Origin: Acinetobacter lwoffii
Lineage (GTDB): Bacteria; Pseudomonadota; Gammaproteobacteria; Pseudomonadales; Moraxellaceae
DNA: 64,000 bases
Direction: 5' to 3'
NCBI RefSeq assembly: GCF_024129355.1
Contig: NZ_JAMXXP010000006.1
Span: forward strand, 1-64,000
Positions 42,613 through 52,076 of this stretch are shown here, one piece after another. The stretch's first letter is position 1. Every line of letters starts with the position of its first letter. Position numbers and translations under genes: made by a program. The notes under the pieces are model-generated. The model worked only from the letters and a program-made list of their open reading frames with translations. It was not told the DNA's origin and made no database searches.

Positions 42613-44436
42613 ATGGTAGACAAGAGAAAGAAGCAACCGGTACGTAAAAAACAATCGGTCACCGACAAAAATGCCTCAAATGTTTATATCAATCGTTTTT
42701 ACATCATGTGGGCGGTGGTGCTGCTGTGTTTTGTGACACTGATTTGCCGTGCTTTCTATGTACAGATTATTAATAAAGATTTTTTGCAAAATAAAGCCAA
42801 TGCCAATATTTTAAGAACCAATACCATCAAGGCGATGCGTGGCGTGATTTATGATCGTAATGGCATTCCATTGGCGATCAGTACTCCGATCATGAAAATT
42901 GTGATTGATCCACGTGATTATTTTGACAATAAAAAACTCTATGACGAGACCATGCTGGCGCTGGAAAAAGAACCGAATAGCCGCAAGCTCAAACGTCAGT
43001 TACCCGATAAAAACCTGAATCTGGATGAGCTGGCTGATGCAGTCGGTATGGATCGGGCAGAACTGCGCAAAAAAATGGAAGAACGTCCGCGTTCACGTTA
43101 TCTGATCCTGAAAAAAGAAGTTCCGCCACAACAGGCCGAACTGATCATGAAACGTAATTTTCAGGGCGTATATACCGAGAAAAACTATAAACGTTATTAT
43201 CCGCAGCCACAGCCGAACTCTCAGATTATTGGCCTGACCAATAGCGAAGGCAGCGGCATTGAAGGTCTGGAAATGCAGCTGAATAGCCGTCTTTCCGGAA
43301 AGGATGGCGAGCAGCAGATCATTCGCGATAAAAAAGGCAACCGGGTCAAAGAACCGGAAGTGATTAAAGAAGTTGAACCGGGCGAAAATATTACCTTAAG
43401 TATCGACTCGCGTCTGCAATATATTATGTACCGTGAGCTGACGGCTGCCGGTGTCGCCAATAATGCCCGTTCAGCGACTGCGATTGCGGTAGATGTCAAA
43501 ACCGGTGAAATTCTGGCGCTATCTTCATGGCCATCGTATAACCCGAATGATAAAAACAGCCTGCTCAACAAGGATGCCATGCGTAATCGCGGTGCAGTCG
43601 ATTCTTTCGAGCCGGGTTCGACCATGAAGCCGCTGACCGTGGCAATGGCGCTGGAAAGTGGCAAATATACGGCGAATTCAGTCGTGAATACCACACCGGG
43701 CAGTATGCGGGTCGGTAATCATACCATCCGTGATACGCATAACTATGGTCAGTTGACACTCGGGGGTATTCTGCAGAAATCCTCTAACGTTGGTGTGGCG
43801 AAACTGGCCTTGTCGCTGCCTTATGAAACCTTACCAACCTTCTATAAACGTCTGGGTTTTGGTCAGCGTTCAGCAGTGAAATTCCCGGGTGAAAGTGCCG
43901 GTTTGATTCTTCCACCAAGTAAATGGAATGTGTCAGAAGTGGCAACCATGTCCTATGGTTATGGTCTGAACGCGACGGTACTTCAGCTGGCTGATGCCTA
44001 TGCCATGCTGGCCAATAAAGGCGTAAAAATGCCGCTGAGCCTGTACAAGCTGGAAGAGCAGCCCCAAGGTGAGCAGATGATCGATGCCAATATTGCCGAT
44101 CAGGTCCTGCTGATGATGGAAACTGCAACCTTGCCAGGTGGTACAGCAACTCGCGCCACCATTCCAGGCTATCGCGTGGCAGGTAAAACCGGTACTGCAC
44201 ATAAGCTGCGTGCTGACCGTAAAGGTTATTCAACCAGTGAATACCGGGCTTTATTTGCCGGCGTAGCACCAGTCAGTGATCCACGGATTGCCATGGTGGT
44301 GGTAGTAGAAAATCCACAAGGCACTTACTATGGCGGTACGGTATCTGCACCAGTCTTTGCCCGCGTGATGCAGGAATCCTTGCGTCTGCTGAATGTCCCT
44401 CTGGACAAACCTTTAGAACCTCCCAAAGTCCAGTAA
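42613..44436 (+). CDS. ftsI: Peptidoglycan transpeptidase FtsI (PBP3)
   Basis: Class B penicillin-binding protein for septal wall crosslinking, 607 residues. One N-terminal helix (FYIMWAVVLLCFVTLICRAF) is followed by the pedestal domain (RGVIYDRNGIPLAIS). Catalytic motifs: SxxK in PGSTMKPLTVAM (nucleophile Ser), SSN in KSSNVGVAKL, and KTG in VAGKTGTAHKL. It is the main target of aztreonam and cephalosporins in Acinetobacter. It sits between ftsL (15 bp) and murE (11 bp). Confidence 0.97.
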   Translation: MVDKRKKQPVRKKQSVTDKNASNVYINRFYIMWAVVLLCFVTLICRAFYVQIINKDFLQNKANANILRTNTIKAMRGVIYDRNGIPLAISTPIMKIVIDPRDYFDNKKLYDETMLALEKEPNSRKLKRQLPDKNLNLDELADAVGMDRAELRKKMEERPRSRYLILKKEVPPQQAELIMKRNFQGVYTEKNYKRYYPQPQPNSQIIGLTNSEGSGIEGLEMQLNSRLSGKDGEQQIIRDKKGNRVKEPEVIKEVEPGENITLSIDSRLQYIMYRELTAAGVANNARSATAIAVDVKTGEILALSSWPSYNPNDKNSLLNKDAMRNRGAVDSFEPGSTMKPLTVAMALESGKYTANSVVNTTPGSMRVGNHTIRDTHNYGQLTLGGILQKSSNVGVAKLALSLPYETLPTFYKRLGFGQRSAVKFPGESAGLILPPSKWNVSEVATMSYGYGLNATVLQLADAYAMLANKGVKMPLSLYKLEEQPQGEQMIDANIADQVLLMMETATLPGGTATRATIPGYRVAGKTGTAHKLRADRKGYSTSEYRALFAGVAPVSDPRIAMVVVVENPQGTYYGGTVSAPVFARVMQESLRLLNVPLDKPLEPPKVQ

Positions 44437-44447
44437 ATAGGTGATCA

Positions 44448-45944
44448 ATGTCTATTACATTTCAAGATATCTACACCCCTCACGATGTCGCTGACTGGAT
44501 GAAGCAATCCTTTCAGGGCTTCGAGCTGGATAGTCGTAAAGTTAAACCAGGACAGATTTTTATTGGCCTGACCAGTCTGTCACAACCGGAAAAAACTGCT
44601 CAATTTGCCCAGAAAGCTTTGGATCAGGGCGCATTGGCTGTGATTTCAGAAACTGAGCTGGATGTATCTCCACGTTTGGTGGTGACAGATGTACGTCATC
44701 TGATGGGACAGTGGCAAAAGCAGTATTTGCAAGCTACTCAACCTGTTCAAGCTGTTCGAATTCTGGCAGTTACCGGCACCAATGGTAAAACCACGATTTC
44801 TCGCTTGGTGGCTGAATTCATCATGTTGCAAGGTAAAGCCTGTGCAGTGATGGGTACCACAGGTAACGGGATTTTACCAAATCTGGAAGCATCTTCGCAC
44901 ACCACCCTGGATGCCTTGCAACTGCAAAATGCCTTGCATGGCTATGCGCAGGCTGGTGCGGAGTTTGCCTCGATTGAAGCCAGCTCACATGGTCTGGAAC
45001 AAGGTCGCTTGAATGGTTGTGATATCGAGATTGCGGGTTACAGCAATTTGAGTCGTGATCATCTGGATTATCACGGAACATTGCAAGCTTATGCGGAAGC
45101 GAAATCACGCTTATTTCAGTTTGAATCTTTAAAAGTCGCTGTCATCAATATCGATGATGAGCATGCAAAGATCATGCTGGATGCTGCGAAAAATAATCCG
45201 GCACAGCCTAAAATTTTGACTTATTCCACCACACAAAAAGCGGATTATCAGGTTCAGGATATTCAATACAGCATTTCAGGTGCGACCTTTAAACTAAATA
45301 CTGTTTCTGCTGAATATGTGGTTAACAGTCCATTGCTGGGCCATTTTAATATTGAAAATCTGGTTGCCAGTCTGATCATGGCGGAGCAGGCTGGATTTGA
45401 CTTGGAAAGTTTGATGGCAACTGTACCACAGCTTAAAGGTGCGCCAGGTCGCATGCAGGTGCTACGTGATGGTGAGCGCCTGTTTGTGGTGGATTATGCG
45501 CATACCCCGGATGCCCTGACCCAGGTTCTGGTGACCTTGAAACGTCATGTTTCACAAAATCTATGGGCAGTCTTCGGCTGTGGCGGCGACCGTGATCGCG
45601 GTAAACGTCCACTGATGACTCAGGCTGCTTTAGACGGTTCGGATATCGCAGTACTCACTTCGGATAATCCACGGACCGAAGATCCGGCACAAATCTTTGC
45701 GGATATGAAAAACGGCATCGATTTTTCCGGCAAAACCTATCATGAAATTCATGACCGTCGTGAAGCGATCAAGTTTGCGGTTAAACACGCGCAGGTGGGT
45801 GATATTGTCGTGATCGCAGGAAAAGGGCACGAAAATTATCAGGAAATTGATGGTGTACGTCACTGGTTTGATGACGTGATCGAAGTACAAGCTGCCATTG
45901 ATGCCCAGCATTGCAACACAGATTCAGCCTATTCAGCGCATTAG
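44448..45944 (+). CDS. murE: UDP-MurNAc-L-Ala-D-Glu:meso-diaminopimelate ligase
   Basis: Mur ligase adding the third stem amino acid to the peptidoglycan precursor; 498 residues. ATP-binding loop TGTNGKTTISRLV, the carbamylated-lysine region YAEAKSRLFQF, and the substrate-selective motif DNPR (in LTSDNPRTEDPAQ), which indicates meso-diaminopimelate rather than lysine. VIAGKGHENYQEI is near the end. It is 9 bp upstream of murF. Confidence 0.97.
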   Translation: MSITFQDIYTPHDVADWMKQSFQGFELDSRKVKPGQIFIGLTSLSQPEKTAQFAQKALDQGALAVISETELDVSPRLVVTDVRHLMGQWQKQYLQATQPVQAVRILAVTGTNGKTTISRLVAEFIMLQGKACAVMGTTGNGILPNLEASSHTTLDALQLQNALHGYAQAGAEFASIEASSHGLEQGRLNGCDIEIAGYSNLSRDHLDYHGTLQAYAEAKSRLFQFESLKVAVINIDDEHAKIMLDAAKNNPAQPKILTYSTTQKADYQVQDIQYSISGATFKLNTVSAEYVVNSPLLGHFNIENLVASLIMAEQAGFDLESLMATVPQLKGAPGRMQVLRDGERLFVVDYAHTPDALTQVLVTLKRHVSQNLWAVFGCGGDRDRGKRPLMTQAALDGSDIAVLTSDNPRTEDPAQIFADMKNGIDFSGKTYHEIHDRREAIKFAVKHAQVGDIVVIAGKGHENYQEIDGVRHWFDDVIEVQAAIDAQHCNTDSAYSAH

Positions 45945-45953
45945 GATTCAGAT

Positions 45954-47357
45954 ATGCATACCTCAACAACAAGTACTGCGGCGCTGGAGCCGTGGAGCAT
46001 AGAACAATTACAGCAGGCTACCCAAAGCTACTGGCTGAATGATAAAAAGCCTGCAGGTCAGATCAAGCGGATTTTGACTGATTCACGTGATGCAGAAGCA
46101 GGTGATGCTTTTCTGGCGCTGAAAGGCGAGCGTTTTGACGCGCATGACTTTATTGCGCAAGTGGCGGCTCAAGGTTGTGAAATTGCCATTGTCAGCCGTC
46201 CGGTGGATGCTGATATTTGCCAGTTGGTGGTGGAAGATACCCGTTTGGCACTTGGACAGTTAGGTGCTTATCGCCGTCAGCAGAATCCTCAACTCAAAGT
46301 CATTGCCTTGACCGGCAGTAGTGGCAAGACCACGACTAAAGAAATGCTGGGAAGCATTCTGTCGCGTCTGGCACCGACCTTGGTGACACGTGGTAATTTG
46401 AATAATGACCTTGGTGTGCCGGTAATGTTGCTGGAGCTACGTCCTGAACATCAATATGCAGTCATGGAGCTCGGTGCAAGTCATCAGGGTGAAATTGATT
46501 ACACTTCAAAAATGGTGCAGCCGCATGTGGCGGGGATCATTAATATCGGGACTGCGCATTTAGGTGAATTTGGCGGTCGTGACGGGATTTGCCGCGCGAA
46601 ATCCGAGATTTATGCGCATATCTCTGAAACCTCAATTATTCCTGCTGCAGATGATTTTGCTGAAGTCATTCGTGCCGCAGTAAGAACTGAAAAAAGCTTA
46701 AGTTTTGGTGCTGGTGGTGAAGTCTATGCCAGCGAGGTAGTACTTGAAGCTCAATCTTCAAGCTTTACCCTGAATACAGCACAAGGCTCCAAAACAGTTC
46801 AGTTGCCGTTTGCCGGTGAGCATAATGTTGAAAATGCGACCGCAGCAGCAGCTTTTGCCCTGGCGATCGGTATTGGTCTGGATGATATCGTGGCCGGTCT
46901 GGAACAGGCCGTGGGTGCGAAAGGTCGTCTGAACTTTATTCCGTACAAAGACTATTTATTTATTGACGACACCTACAATGCTAATCCGGGTTCGATGCGT
47001 GCAGCGGCTGAAGTTCTGGCGCAGCAGCAGGGCATCCGGGTGATGGTCACCGGCGATATTGGTGAACTCGGTTCATCTGCCGCAATCGAGCATTACAAGC
47101 TCGGTCGCGATCTGGTCTCGGTCAAAGGCATTAATTTTGTGGTGGCTGTGGGTGAATTTGCGCCGGCCGCACAAGAAGGTGCCCGTAGTACACAATATGG
47201 TAAAAAAATGCAGGCTTTCCTGAATCAGGAGCAGGCCTTACCGTTTTTAATTGATTTGATTGAAACACATCAACCTCAGCCGATGTCATTTCTATTTAAA
47301 GGGTCGCGTTTTACCCATATGGAAACATTGATGGCTGCATTGATGGAGAAACTCTAA
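45954..47357 (+). CDS. murF: UDP-MurNAc-tripeptide:D-Ala-D-Ala ligase MurF
   Basis: Mur ligase adding the D-Ala-D-Ala dipeptide, 467 residues. The ATP loop is LTGSSGKTTTKEMLGSIL. Other family blocks are GNLNNDLGVPVMLLEL, MELGASHQGEIDY, FIDDTYNANPGSMRAA and VTGDIGELGSSA. The mraY ATG follows directly after the stop, so the two genes are translationally linked. Confidence 0.97.
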   Translation: MHTSTTSTAALEPWSIEQLQQATQSYWLNDKKPAGQIKRILTDSRDAEAGDAFLALKGERFDAHDFIAQVAAQGCEIAIVSRPVDADICQLVVEDTRLALGQLGAYRRQQNPQLKVIALTGSSGKTTTKEMLGSILSRLAPTLVTRGNLNNDLGVPVMLLELRPEHQYAVMELGASHQGEIDYTSKMVQPHVAGIINIGTAHLGEFGGRDGICRAKSEIYAHISETSIIPAADDFAEVIRAAVRTEKSLSFGAGGEVYASEVVLEAQSSSFTLNTAQGSKTVQLPFAGEHNVENATAAAAFALAIGIGLDDIVAGLEQAVGAKGRLNFIPYKDYLFIDDTYNANPGSMRAAAEVLAQQQGIRVMVTGDIGELGSSAAIEHYKLGRDLVSVKGINFVVAVGEFAPAAQEGARSTQYGKKMQAFLNQEQALPFLIDLIETHQPQPMSFLFKGSRFTHMETLMAALMEKL

Positions 47358-48476
47358 ATGCTGTTATGGCTCTTTGAACATTTGGCGGGCTTTGACAGCA
47401 CGTTTCAGGTGGTTCGTTATTTAACTTTACGTGCTTTGCTCAGTGTCTTGACGGCATTGACCATCGGTCTGGTGCTTGGGCCTGTGATGATTCGCAAGCT
47501 GCAGGCGCTGAAATATGGTCAGGCAGTCAGCTCATATGCTCCTGAAAACCATGCCAAGAAAATGGGTACACCGACCATGGGCGGGGTACTGATCCTGCTT
47601 TCGATTGGTATCTCAACTTTACTCTGGGCGGATCTTTCCAATCCTTATGTCTGGATTGTGCTGGGTGTGATGGTGATTTTCGGTGCAGTAGGCTGGGCTG
47701 ATGACTGGATTAAAATCCGTTATAAAGACAATGCGGGTTTGCCTGCGAAGAAAAAATTCTTTTGGACTTCAGTGGGTTCGTTGGGTGCTGGTATTGCCTT
47801 GTATGTGATTGCGCAGCAACAGAGCAATCCGGTGCATACTGCGAATATGTTGGATCTATTGATTCCATTCTTTAAAGACTTAAGCATTCCATTGTCGATG
47901 ATCCCGTTGGGTATTGGTTTTATTATCTTTACCTATTTCGTGATTAACGGTGCATCCAATGCCGTGAACTTGACTGATGGTCTGGATGGTCTGGCGATCA
48001 TGCCAATCGTGCTGGTTGCTACAGGTTTGGGCGTATTTGCCTATCTGGCCGGTGATGTGCGCTTTGCCAATTATCTGCATATTCCTTATGTAAAATATTC
48101 GTCTGAGCTGGTGGTGGTCTGTGCTGCCATGATCGGGGCGGGTCTGGCTTTCCTTTGGTACAATGCCCATCCGGCTCAAGTATTTATGGGTGATGTCGGT
48201 GCTTTATCTCTCGGTGCAATGCTGGGTACGATTGCCGTCATGGTGCGCCAGGAAATCGTATTTGCGATTATGGCCGGTGTCTTTGTCGTGGAAGCTGTTT
48301 CAGTGTTCTTACAGATTGGTTCATTAAGAATGCGCAATAAACGTGTATTCCTGATGGCACCCCTACATCATCATTATGAAAAGAAAGGCTGGCGTGAAAC
48401 CCAGGTGGTGATCCGTTTCTGGATTATTACGATTATGCTGGTAGTTTTGGGTCTAATGACCTTAAAATTGCGTTAA
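47358..48476 (+). CDS. mraY: Phospho-MurNAc-pentapeptide transferase MraY
   Basis: Integral membrane enzyme making lipid I from UDP-MurNAc-pentapeptide and undecaprenyl phosphate; 372 residues with about ten helices. Catalytic blocks: [17 protein letters not shown] (the Asp pair), [16 protein letters not shown] (third Asp) and the triple-His loop [28 protein letters not shown] is near the N-terminus. A terminator follows, so murD, ftsW, murG and later cluster genes are elsewhere. Confidence 0.97.
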   Translation: MLLWLFEHLAGFDSTFQVVRYLTLRALLSVLTALTIGLVLGPVMIRKLQALKYGQAVSSYAPENHAKKMGTPTMGGVLILLSIGISTLLWADLSNPYVWIVLGVMVIFGAVGWADDWIKIRYKDNAGLPAKKKFFWTSVGSLGAGIALYVIAQQQSNPVHTANMLDLLIPFFKDLSIPLSMIPLGIGFIIFTYFVINGASNAVNLTDGLDGLAIMPIVLVATGLGVFAYLAGDVRFANYLHIPYVKYSSELVVVCAAMIGAGLAFLWYNAHPAQVFMGDVGALSLGAMLGTIAVMVRQEIVFAIMAGVFVVEAVSVFLQIGSLRMRNKRVFLMAPLHHHYEKKGWRETQVVIRFWIITIMLVVLGLMTLKLR

Positions 48477-48488
48477 GAAATGCATGAG

Positions 48489-48515
48489 AAAAAGTCGGCG
48501 CATGCCGGCTTTTTT
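48489..48515 (+). terminator. Terminator after mraY
   Basis: Stem AGTCGGC / GCCGGCT (one G-U pair) with loop GCAT, preceded by A and followed by a run of T. It ends the division/cell wall cluster and overlaps the 5' part of the longer rlmA open frame. Confidence 0.85.
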
Positions 48516-48530
48516 GTTTTGGAGAAAATG

Positions 48531-49334
48531 ATGAATTTACTCATGTGCCCAGTCTGTCGCCAGCAGTTGAGCTTAAATGAAAGAACATGGCGATGTGAGA
48601 ATCATCATAGTTACGATGTTGCCAAACAGGGCTATGTGAACCTGCATGTGGTTCAGCACAAGCACAGTAAAAATCCGGGAGATACGCCTGAGTCTGTGCA
48701 GGCACGTCGCGCATTTCTCAGTGCAGGTTATTATGCGCCTTTGCAACAGGCCGTCGTGGAAAAGATTCGCGAGTTGCGGATTGAAAACCTTTTAGATATT
48801 GGTTGTGGCGAAGGTTATTATACGAATGCCATGCGGGCCGAAGTGCTGCAATGCGTCGGGGTTGATATTGCCAAGAATGCGGTTCAGGTCGCAGCCAAAC
48901 TGAATAAAGATATTACTTGGGTGGTGGGAACCGGGGCAACCTTGCCAGTACTGAATGAATCAATTGATCTCTGCACCAGCTTGTTTAGTCCGATTCCCAA
49001 ACAGGAAATCCTACGAGTCCTAAAACCAAAATCTTATTTGATGGTGGTGACACCGGCACCGCAACATTTATACTCGATGCGTGAAGCTCTATTTGAAGAA
49101 GTGAAACCACATGAGCCGCAGAAGTTTGTTGAGCAGTTACAAGATGAATTTAATCTGGTTAGTGAGCAGGTGATTGACGCCCCAATGGTTTTACCACAGG
49201 CAGATTTAAAAAACCTGATTGCGATGACACCCTATGCTTATAAGGCCAAATCTGAACGTCGTTTAGCACTTGAACAGCAGGATCAGTTTGAATTACTGGC
49301 GCAATATCAGATTTACCTATTCCAGAAAAAATAA
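48531..49334 (+). CDS. rlmA: 23S rRNA (guanine-N1)-methyltransferase RlmA
   Basis: Methyltransferase for N1 of G745 in 23S rRNA, 267 residues. N-terminal zinc ribbon CPVC...CENHH (residues about 6-29), then YDVAKQGYVNLHVVQHK as in E. coli RlmA, SAM-binding LLDIGCGEGYYTNAM and a conserved FSPIPKQEILRVLKP block. I use the second of two adjacent ATGs (48528, 48531) for best spacing to GGAG. The longer frame from 48480 runs through a terminator hairpin and is unlikely. Confidence 0.92.
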   Translation: MNLLMCPVCRQQLSLNERTWRCENHHSYDVAKQGYVNLHVVQHKHSKNPGDTPESVQARRAFLSAGYYAPLQQAVVEKIRELRIENLLDIGCGEGYYTNAMRAEVLQCVGVDIAKNAVQVAAKLNKDITWVVGTGATLPVLNESIDLCTSLFSPIPKQEILRVLKPKSYLMVVTPAPQHLYSMREALFEEVKPHEPQKFVEQLQDEFNLVSEQVIDAPMVLPQADLKNLIAMTPYAYKAKSERRLALEQQDQFELLAQYQIYLFQKK

Positions 49335-49345
49335 AAAATGCATAT

Positions 49346-49373
49346 AAAAAAACCCTCAACTGAGGGCTTTTTT
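49346..49373. terminator. Bidirectional terminator between rlmA and ponA
   Basis: A run then CCCTC, loop AACT, GAGGG and a T run, in the convergent gap. Confidence 0.85.
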
Positions 49374-49385
49374 ATATCAGTCAGA

Positions 49386-51911
49386 TTACTGGACTTCTTC
49401 GATCAGATTTTCCAGTGAGTCTACCCGGTTTGGCTGAAGAGGCTGTTCTTGAGGTGCAGAACCTTCATCATCTGGTAAACGAATCGGTTGATCTGGTAAA
49501 TCCTCAAAGTCAGTTTCTGTGCGTTTCGGGACGACCACAGGTGCTGGACGGTAAAGTGCTGTCGCCAGAGGCGGAGAAGACGGATCATTCTGCTGCTCAT
49601 CAGCCTGAACCGCTTTGTTGCGATTCACTGGTGCCTTGGCATTCCGGTCTAAACGTACCCATGCTTCCGGCTGGCCTTTTAATGCCTTGCCCATAAAATC
49701 GGTCCAGATCGGTAGAGCTGCCACACCACCATATTCACGACGACCTAAGGTGGTCGGCTGGTCAAAGCCTACCCAGGTCACGGTGACCAGCTTGCCATTA
49801 AAGCCAGCAAACCAGGCATCTTTAGCATCGTTAGTGGTACCAGTCTTTCCGCCAATATCACTACGACCAATTCTTAATGCAGCACGACCGGTACCATGCT
49901 GAATCACATCACGCAAAATGTTGGCCATGTCATAGGCAGAGCTGGATTTTAAAATACGCTGTGCCTGACGATAATTACTGTCTTCGGCAGAGACTTTAGG
50001 TGCGGCCTGTTTTTGCTCTAAAGTTGTATTATTGATTGCAATTGCTTCGTCATCTGCGGTAATAGGATCAGTGGCTTGAACTGTTTCTTCTTTTTCATTA
50101 ATACATGAAATGCAGGCATATTCAGGCTTGGCTTCAAAGATGGTATTGCCATAGGCATCTTCAATGCGGGTAATAAAATGCGGCTGAATTCGGTAACCGC
50201 CATTGGCAAAGGTGGCATAGCCAGTCGCCATCTGGATCGGGAGGACCTGTGGGGTGCCTAAGGCAATGGTATAGTTACGTGGAATCTGACTGTCCTGTAA
50301 ACCAAAATCCATGAATAACTGACGTGTACGTTCAATCCCGACGGCCTGTAATAAGCGCACTGAAACTGTATTACGTGACAGATAAAGTGCACGACGTAGC
50401 GGGATCATGCCCAGATAACGGCCATCCGAATTACGTGGGGTCCATTTGCCAATGGTAATGGGTGCATCATTGACCATGGTATGCGGTGTCATGCCACGTT
50501 CTAAAGCCAGGGCATAAACAAAAGGTTTAATGGTTGAGCCCGGCTGACGCCAGCCTTGGGTTGCACGGTTAAATTTCGACTGATAAAAGTTATATCCCCC
50601 GACAATGGCTTCAATCGCACCATTATTTGGGTTGATGGCAATCAATTGTCCTTGCACATTGGGAATCTGCACCAATGACCAAGAGGTTTTATTTTCATTA
50701 GGTCTTAAACGAACAATGTCTTTGACTTTGACAATCTCGGACGCTTTGCTCGGTGCACCACCTACACTATTGACGTTACGAAAGCGACGTGCCCAGGACA
50801 TACCTGACCAGGGAACAGTCACGCTGCTTCCGTCCTGCATGAGGGCTTCAAAACTGGAATTACCCACCTGAGTTACTTGCGCAGGATAAGTGTTGGCATA
50901 AGCACGGAACTTGTCGAGGGGTTGATCATGTGCTTCAGCACCACGCCAGCCATGTCGACGGTCATAAGCCTCTAGGCCTTCCTGTACCGCTTGCTCCGCA
51001 TAGGCCTGACGTTCACTATGAATTGTAGTATAGACTTTATAACCAGAATCTACCGCCTGTTCACCAAAGTTTTGTACCAGTTCAGAACGTACCATTTCGC
51101 CGACATACGGGAATTTATTACGGGTACTCCGGTCAGGCATATCTAAATTTACCGGTTCAGCAATGGCTTGCTGATACTGGCTCTGGTTCAAATAGCCTAG
51201 TTGTAGCATACGACCCAAAATCCAGTTACGACGTTCCAAGGCACGCTTAGGATTGGCGACTGGATTGTATCGAGAAGGTGCTTTAGGCAGGCCAGAGATC
51301 ATCGCCATTTGTGCAATTGAAAGCTCTTCTAAACTCTTGTTGTAGTAAATTTTAGCTGCTGCTGCGATGCCGTAAGCATTTTTCCCCAGGAAAATTTTAT
51401 TGACATACAGGGTCAGAATGTCTTCTTTACTTAAGCTTTGCTCAATTTTACGGGCCAGAAAAATTTCAGTCAGTTTACGCTTCAGCGTCCGTTCAGGACT
51501 AAGGTAATAATTTTTTGCCACTTGCATGGTAATGGTCGAACCACCGGTCTGTACATCCGAGCCGGTCACCGTCTCACTGAGTGCGCGTCCCAAACTTTTA
51601 AAGCTGATTCCGCTATGCTCAAAAAAGCTGGAATCTTCCGCGGCGAGGAAAGCATGAATAAATTCGGGTGGAATTTGTTCATATTTCACGGGAACAGAAA
51701 GCTTGCCTCCATATTCGGCAATTAATTCATTATCTGAACTAAAAACTTGTAAAGGCTTTAATAAAGGTGCCTTTTTAAGCGTAGACATTTCAGGCAAAGA
51801 TGGGGCAATATAGAGATACATGCCATAGAAACCCATCGGAATTGAGATCAGTATAATGATAATGATCAAAAAAAATGGATGAACAAGGCCTGAACAAGAT
51901 AGCTTTTTCAT
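49386..51911 (-). CDS. ponA: Peptidoglycan synthase PBP1a
   Basis: Class A bifunctional penicillin-binding protein (glycosyltransferase plus transpeptidase), 841 residues. One N-terminal helix (FFLIIIIILISIPMGFYGM) is followed by the GT51 domain (EDSSFFEHSGI with catalytic Glu, GGSTITMQVAKNYYLS). The OB-like ODD domain is in about residues 300-400. Transpeptidase motifs: SxxK in RQPGSTIKPF, SRN in YLSRNTVSVRL, KTGT in GGKTGTTNDAKDAWF. The C-terminal tail is proline-rich. It is divergent from pilM, as in Pseudomonas and other gammaproteobacteria. Confidence 0.97.
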   Translation of the reverse strand: MKKLSCSGLVHPFFLIIIIILISIPMGFYGMYLYIAPSLPEMSTLKKAPLLKPLQVFSSDNELIAEYGGKLSVPVKYEQIPPEFIHAFLAAEDSSFFEHSGISFKSLGRALSETVTGSDVQTGGSTITMQVAKNYYLSPERTLKRKLTEIFLARKIEQSLSKEDILTLYVNKIFLGKNAYGIAAAAKIYYNKSLEELSIAQMAMISGLPKAPSRYNPVANPKRALERRNWILGRMLQLGYLNQSQYQQAIAEPVNLDMPDRSTRNKFPYVGEMVRSELVQNFGEQAVDSGYKVYTTIHSERQAYAEQAVQEGLEAYDRRHGWRGAEAHDQPLDKFRAYANTYPAQVTQVGNSSFEALMQDGSSVTVPWSGMSWARRFRNVNSVGGAPSKASEIVKVKDIVRLRPNENKTSWSLVQIPNVQGQLIAINPNNGAIEAIVGGYNFYQSKFNRATQGWRQPGSTIKPFVYALALERGMTPHTMVNDAPITIGKWTPRNSDGRYLGMIPLRRALYLSRNTVSVRLLQAVGIERTRQLFMDFGLQDSQIPRNYTIALGTPQVLPIQMATGYATFANGGYRIQPHFITRIEDAYGNTIFEAKPEYACISCINEKEETVQATDPITADDEAIAINNTTLEQKQAAPKVSAEDSNYRQAQRILKSSSAYDMANILRDVIQHGTGRAALRIGRSDIGGKTGTTNDAKDAWFAGFNGKLVTVTWVGFDQPTTLGRREYGGVAALPIWTDFMGKALKGQPEAWVRLDRNAKAPVNRNKAVQADEQQNDPSSPPLATALYRPAPVVVPKRTETDFEDLPDQPIRLPDDEGSAPQEQPLQPNRVDSLENLIEEVQ

Positions 51912-51980
51912 AACAAGTAAGTTTTAATAAGAGCTAATGGCGAACTAATTACCGGTCAGTATATCCTGTCGATATCCATA

Positions 51981-52010
51981 TTGTTAGATGAGTTATTGTA
52001 TCTATATAAA
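51981..52010 (+). promoter_or_regulatory. Candidate promoter of the pilMNOPQ operon
   Basis: TTGTTA (51981-51986), 18-bp spacer, TATAAA (52005-52010). Start would be near 52017, giving a 60-nt leader to pilM. Divergent from ponA. Confidence 0.5.
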
Positions 52011-52076
52011 ATTATAGACTGGACCAATTGGTAAGTTAGATTGAATTGGGGACAAAAAAATAATAGGAATTATATT

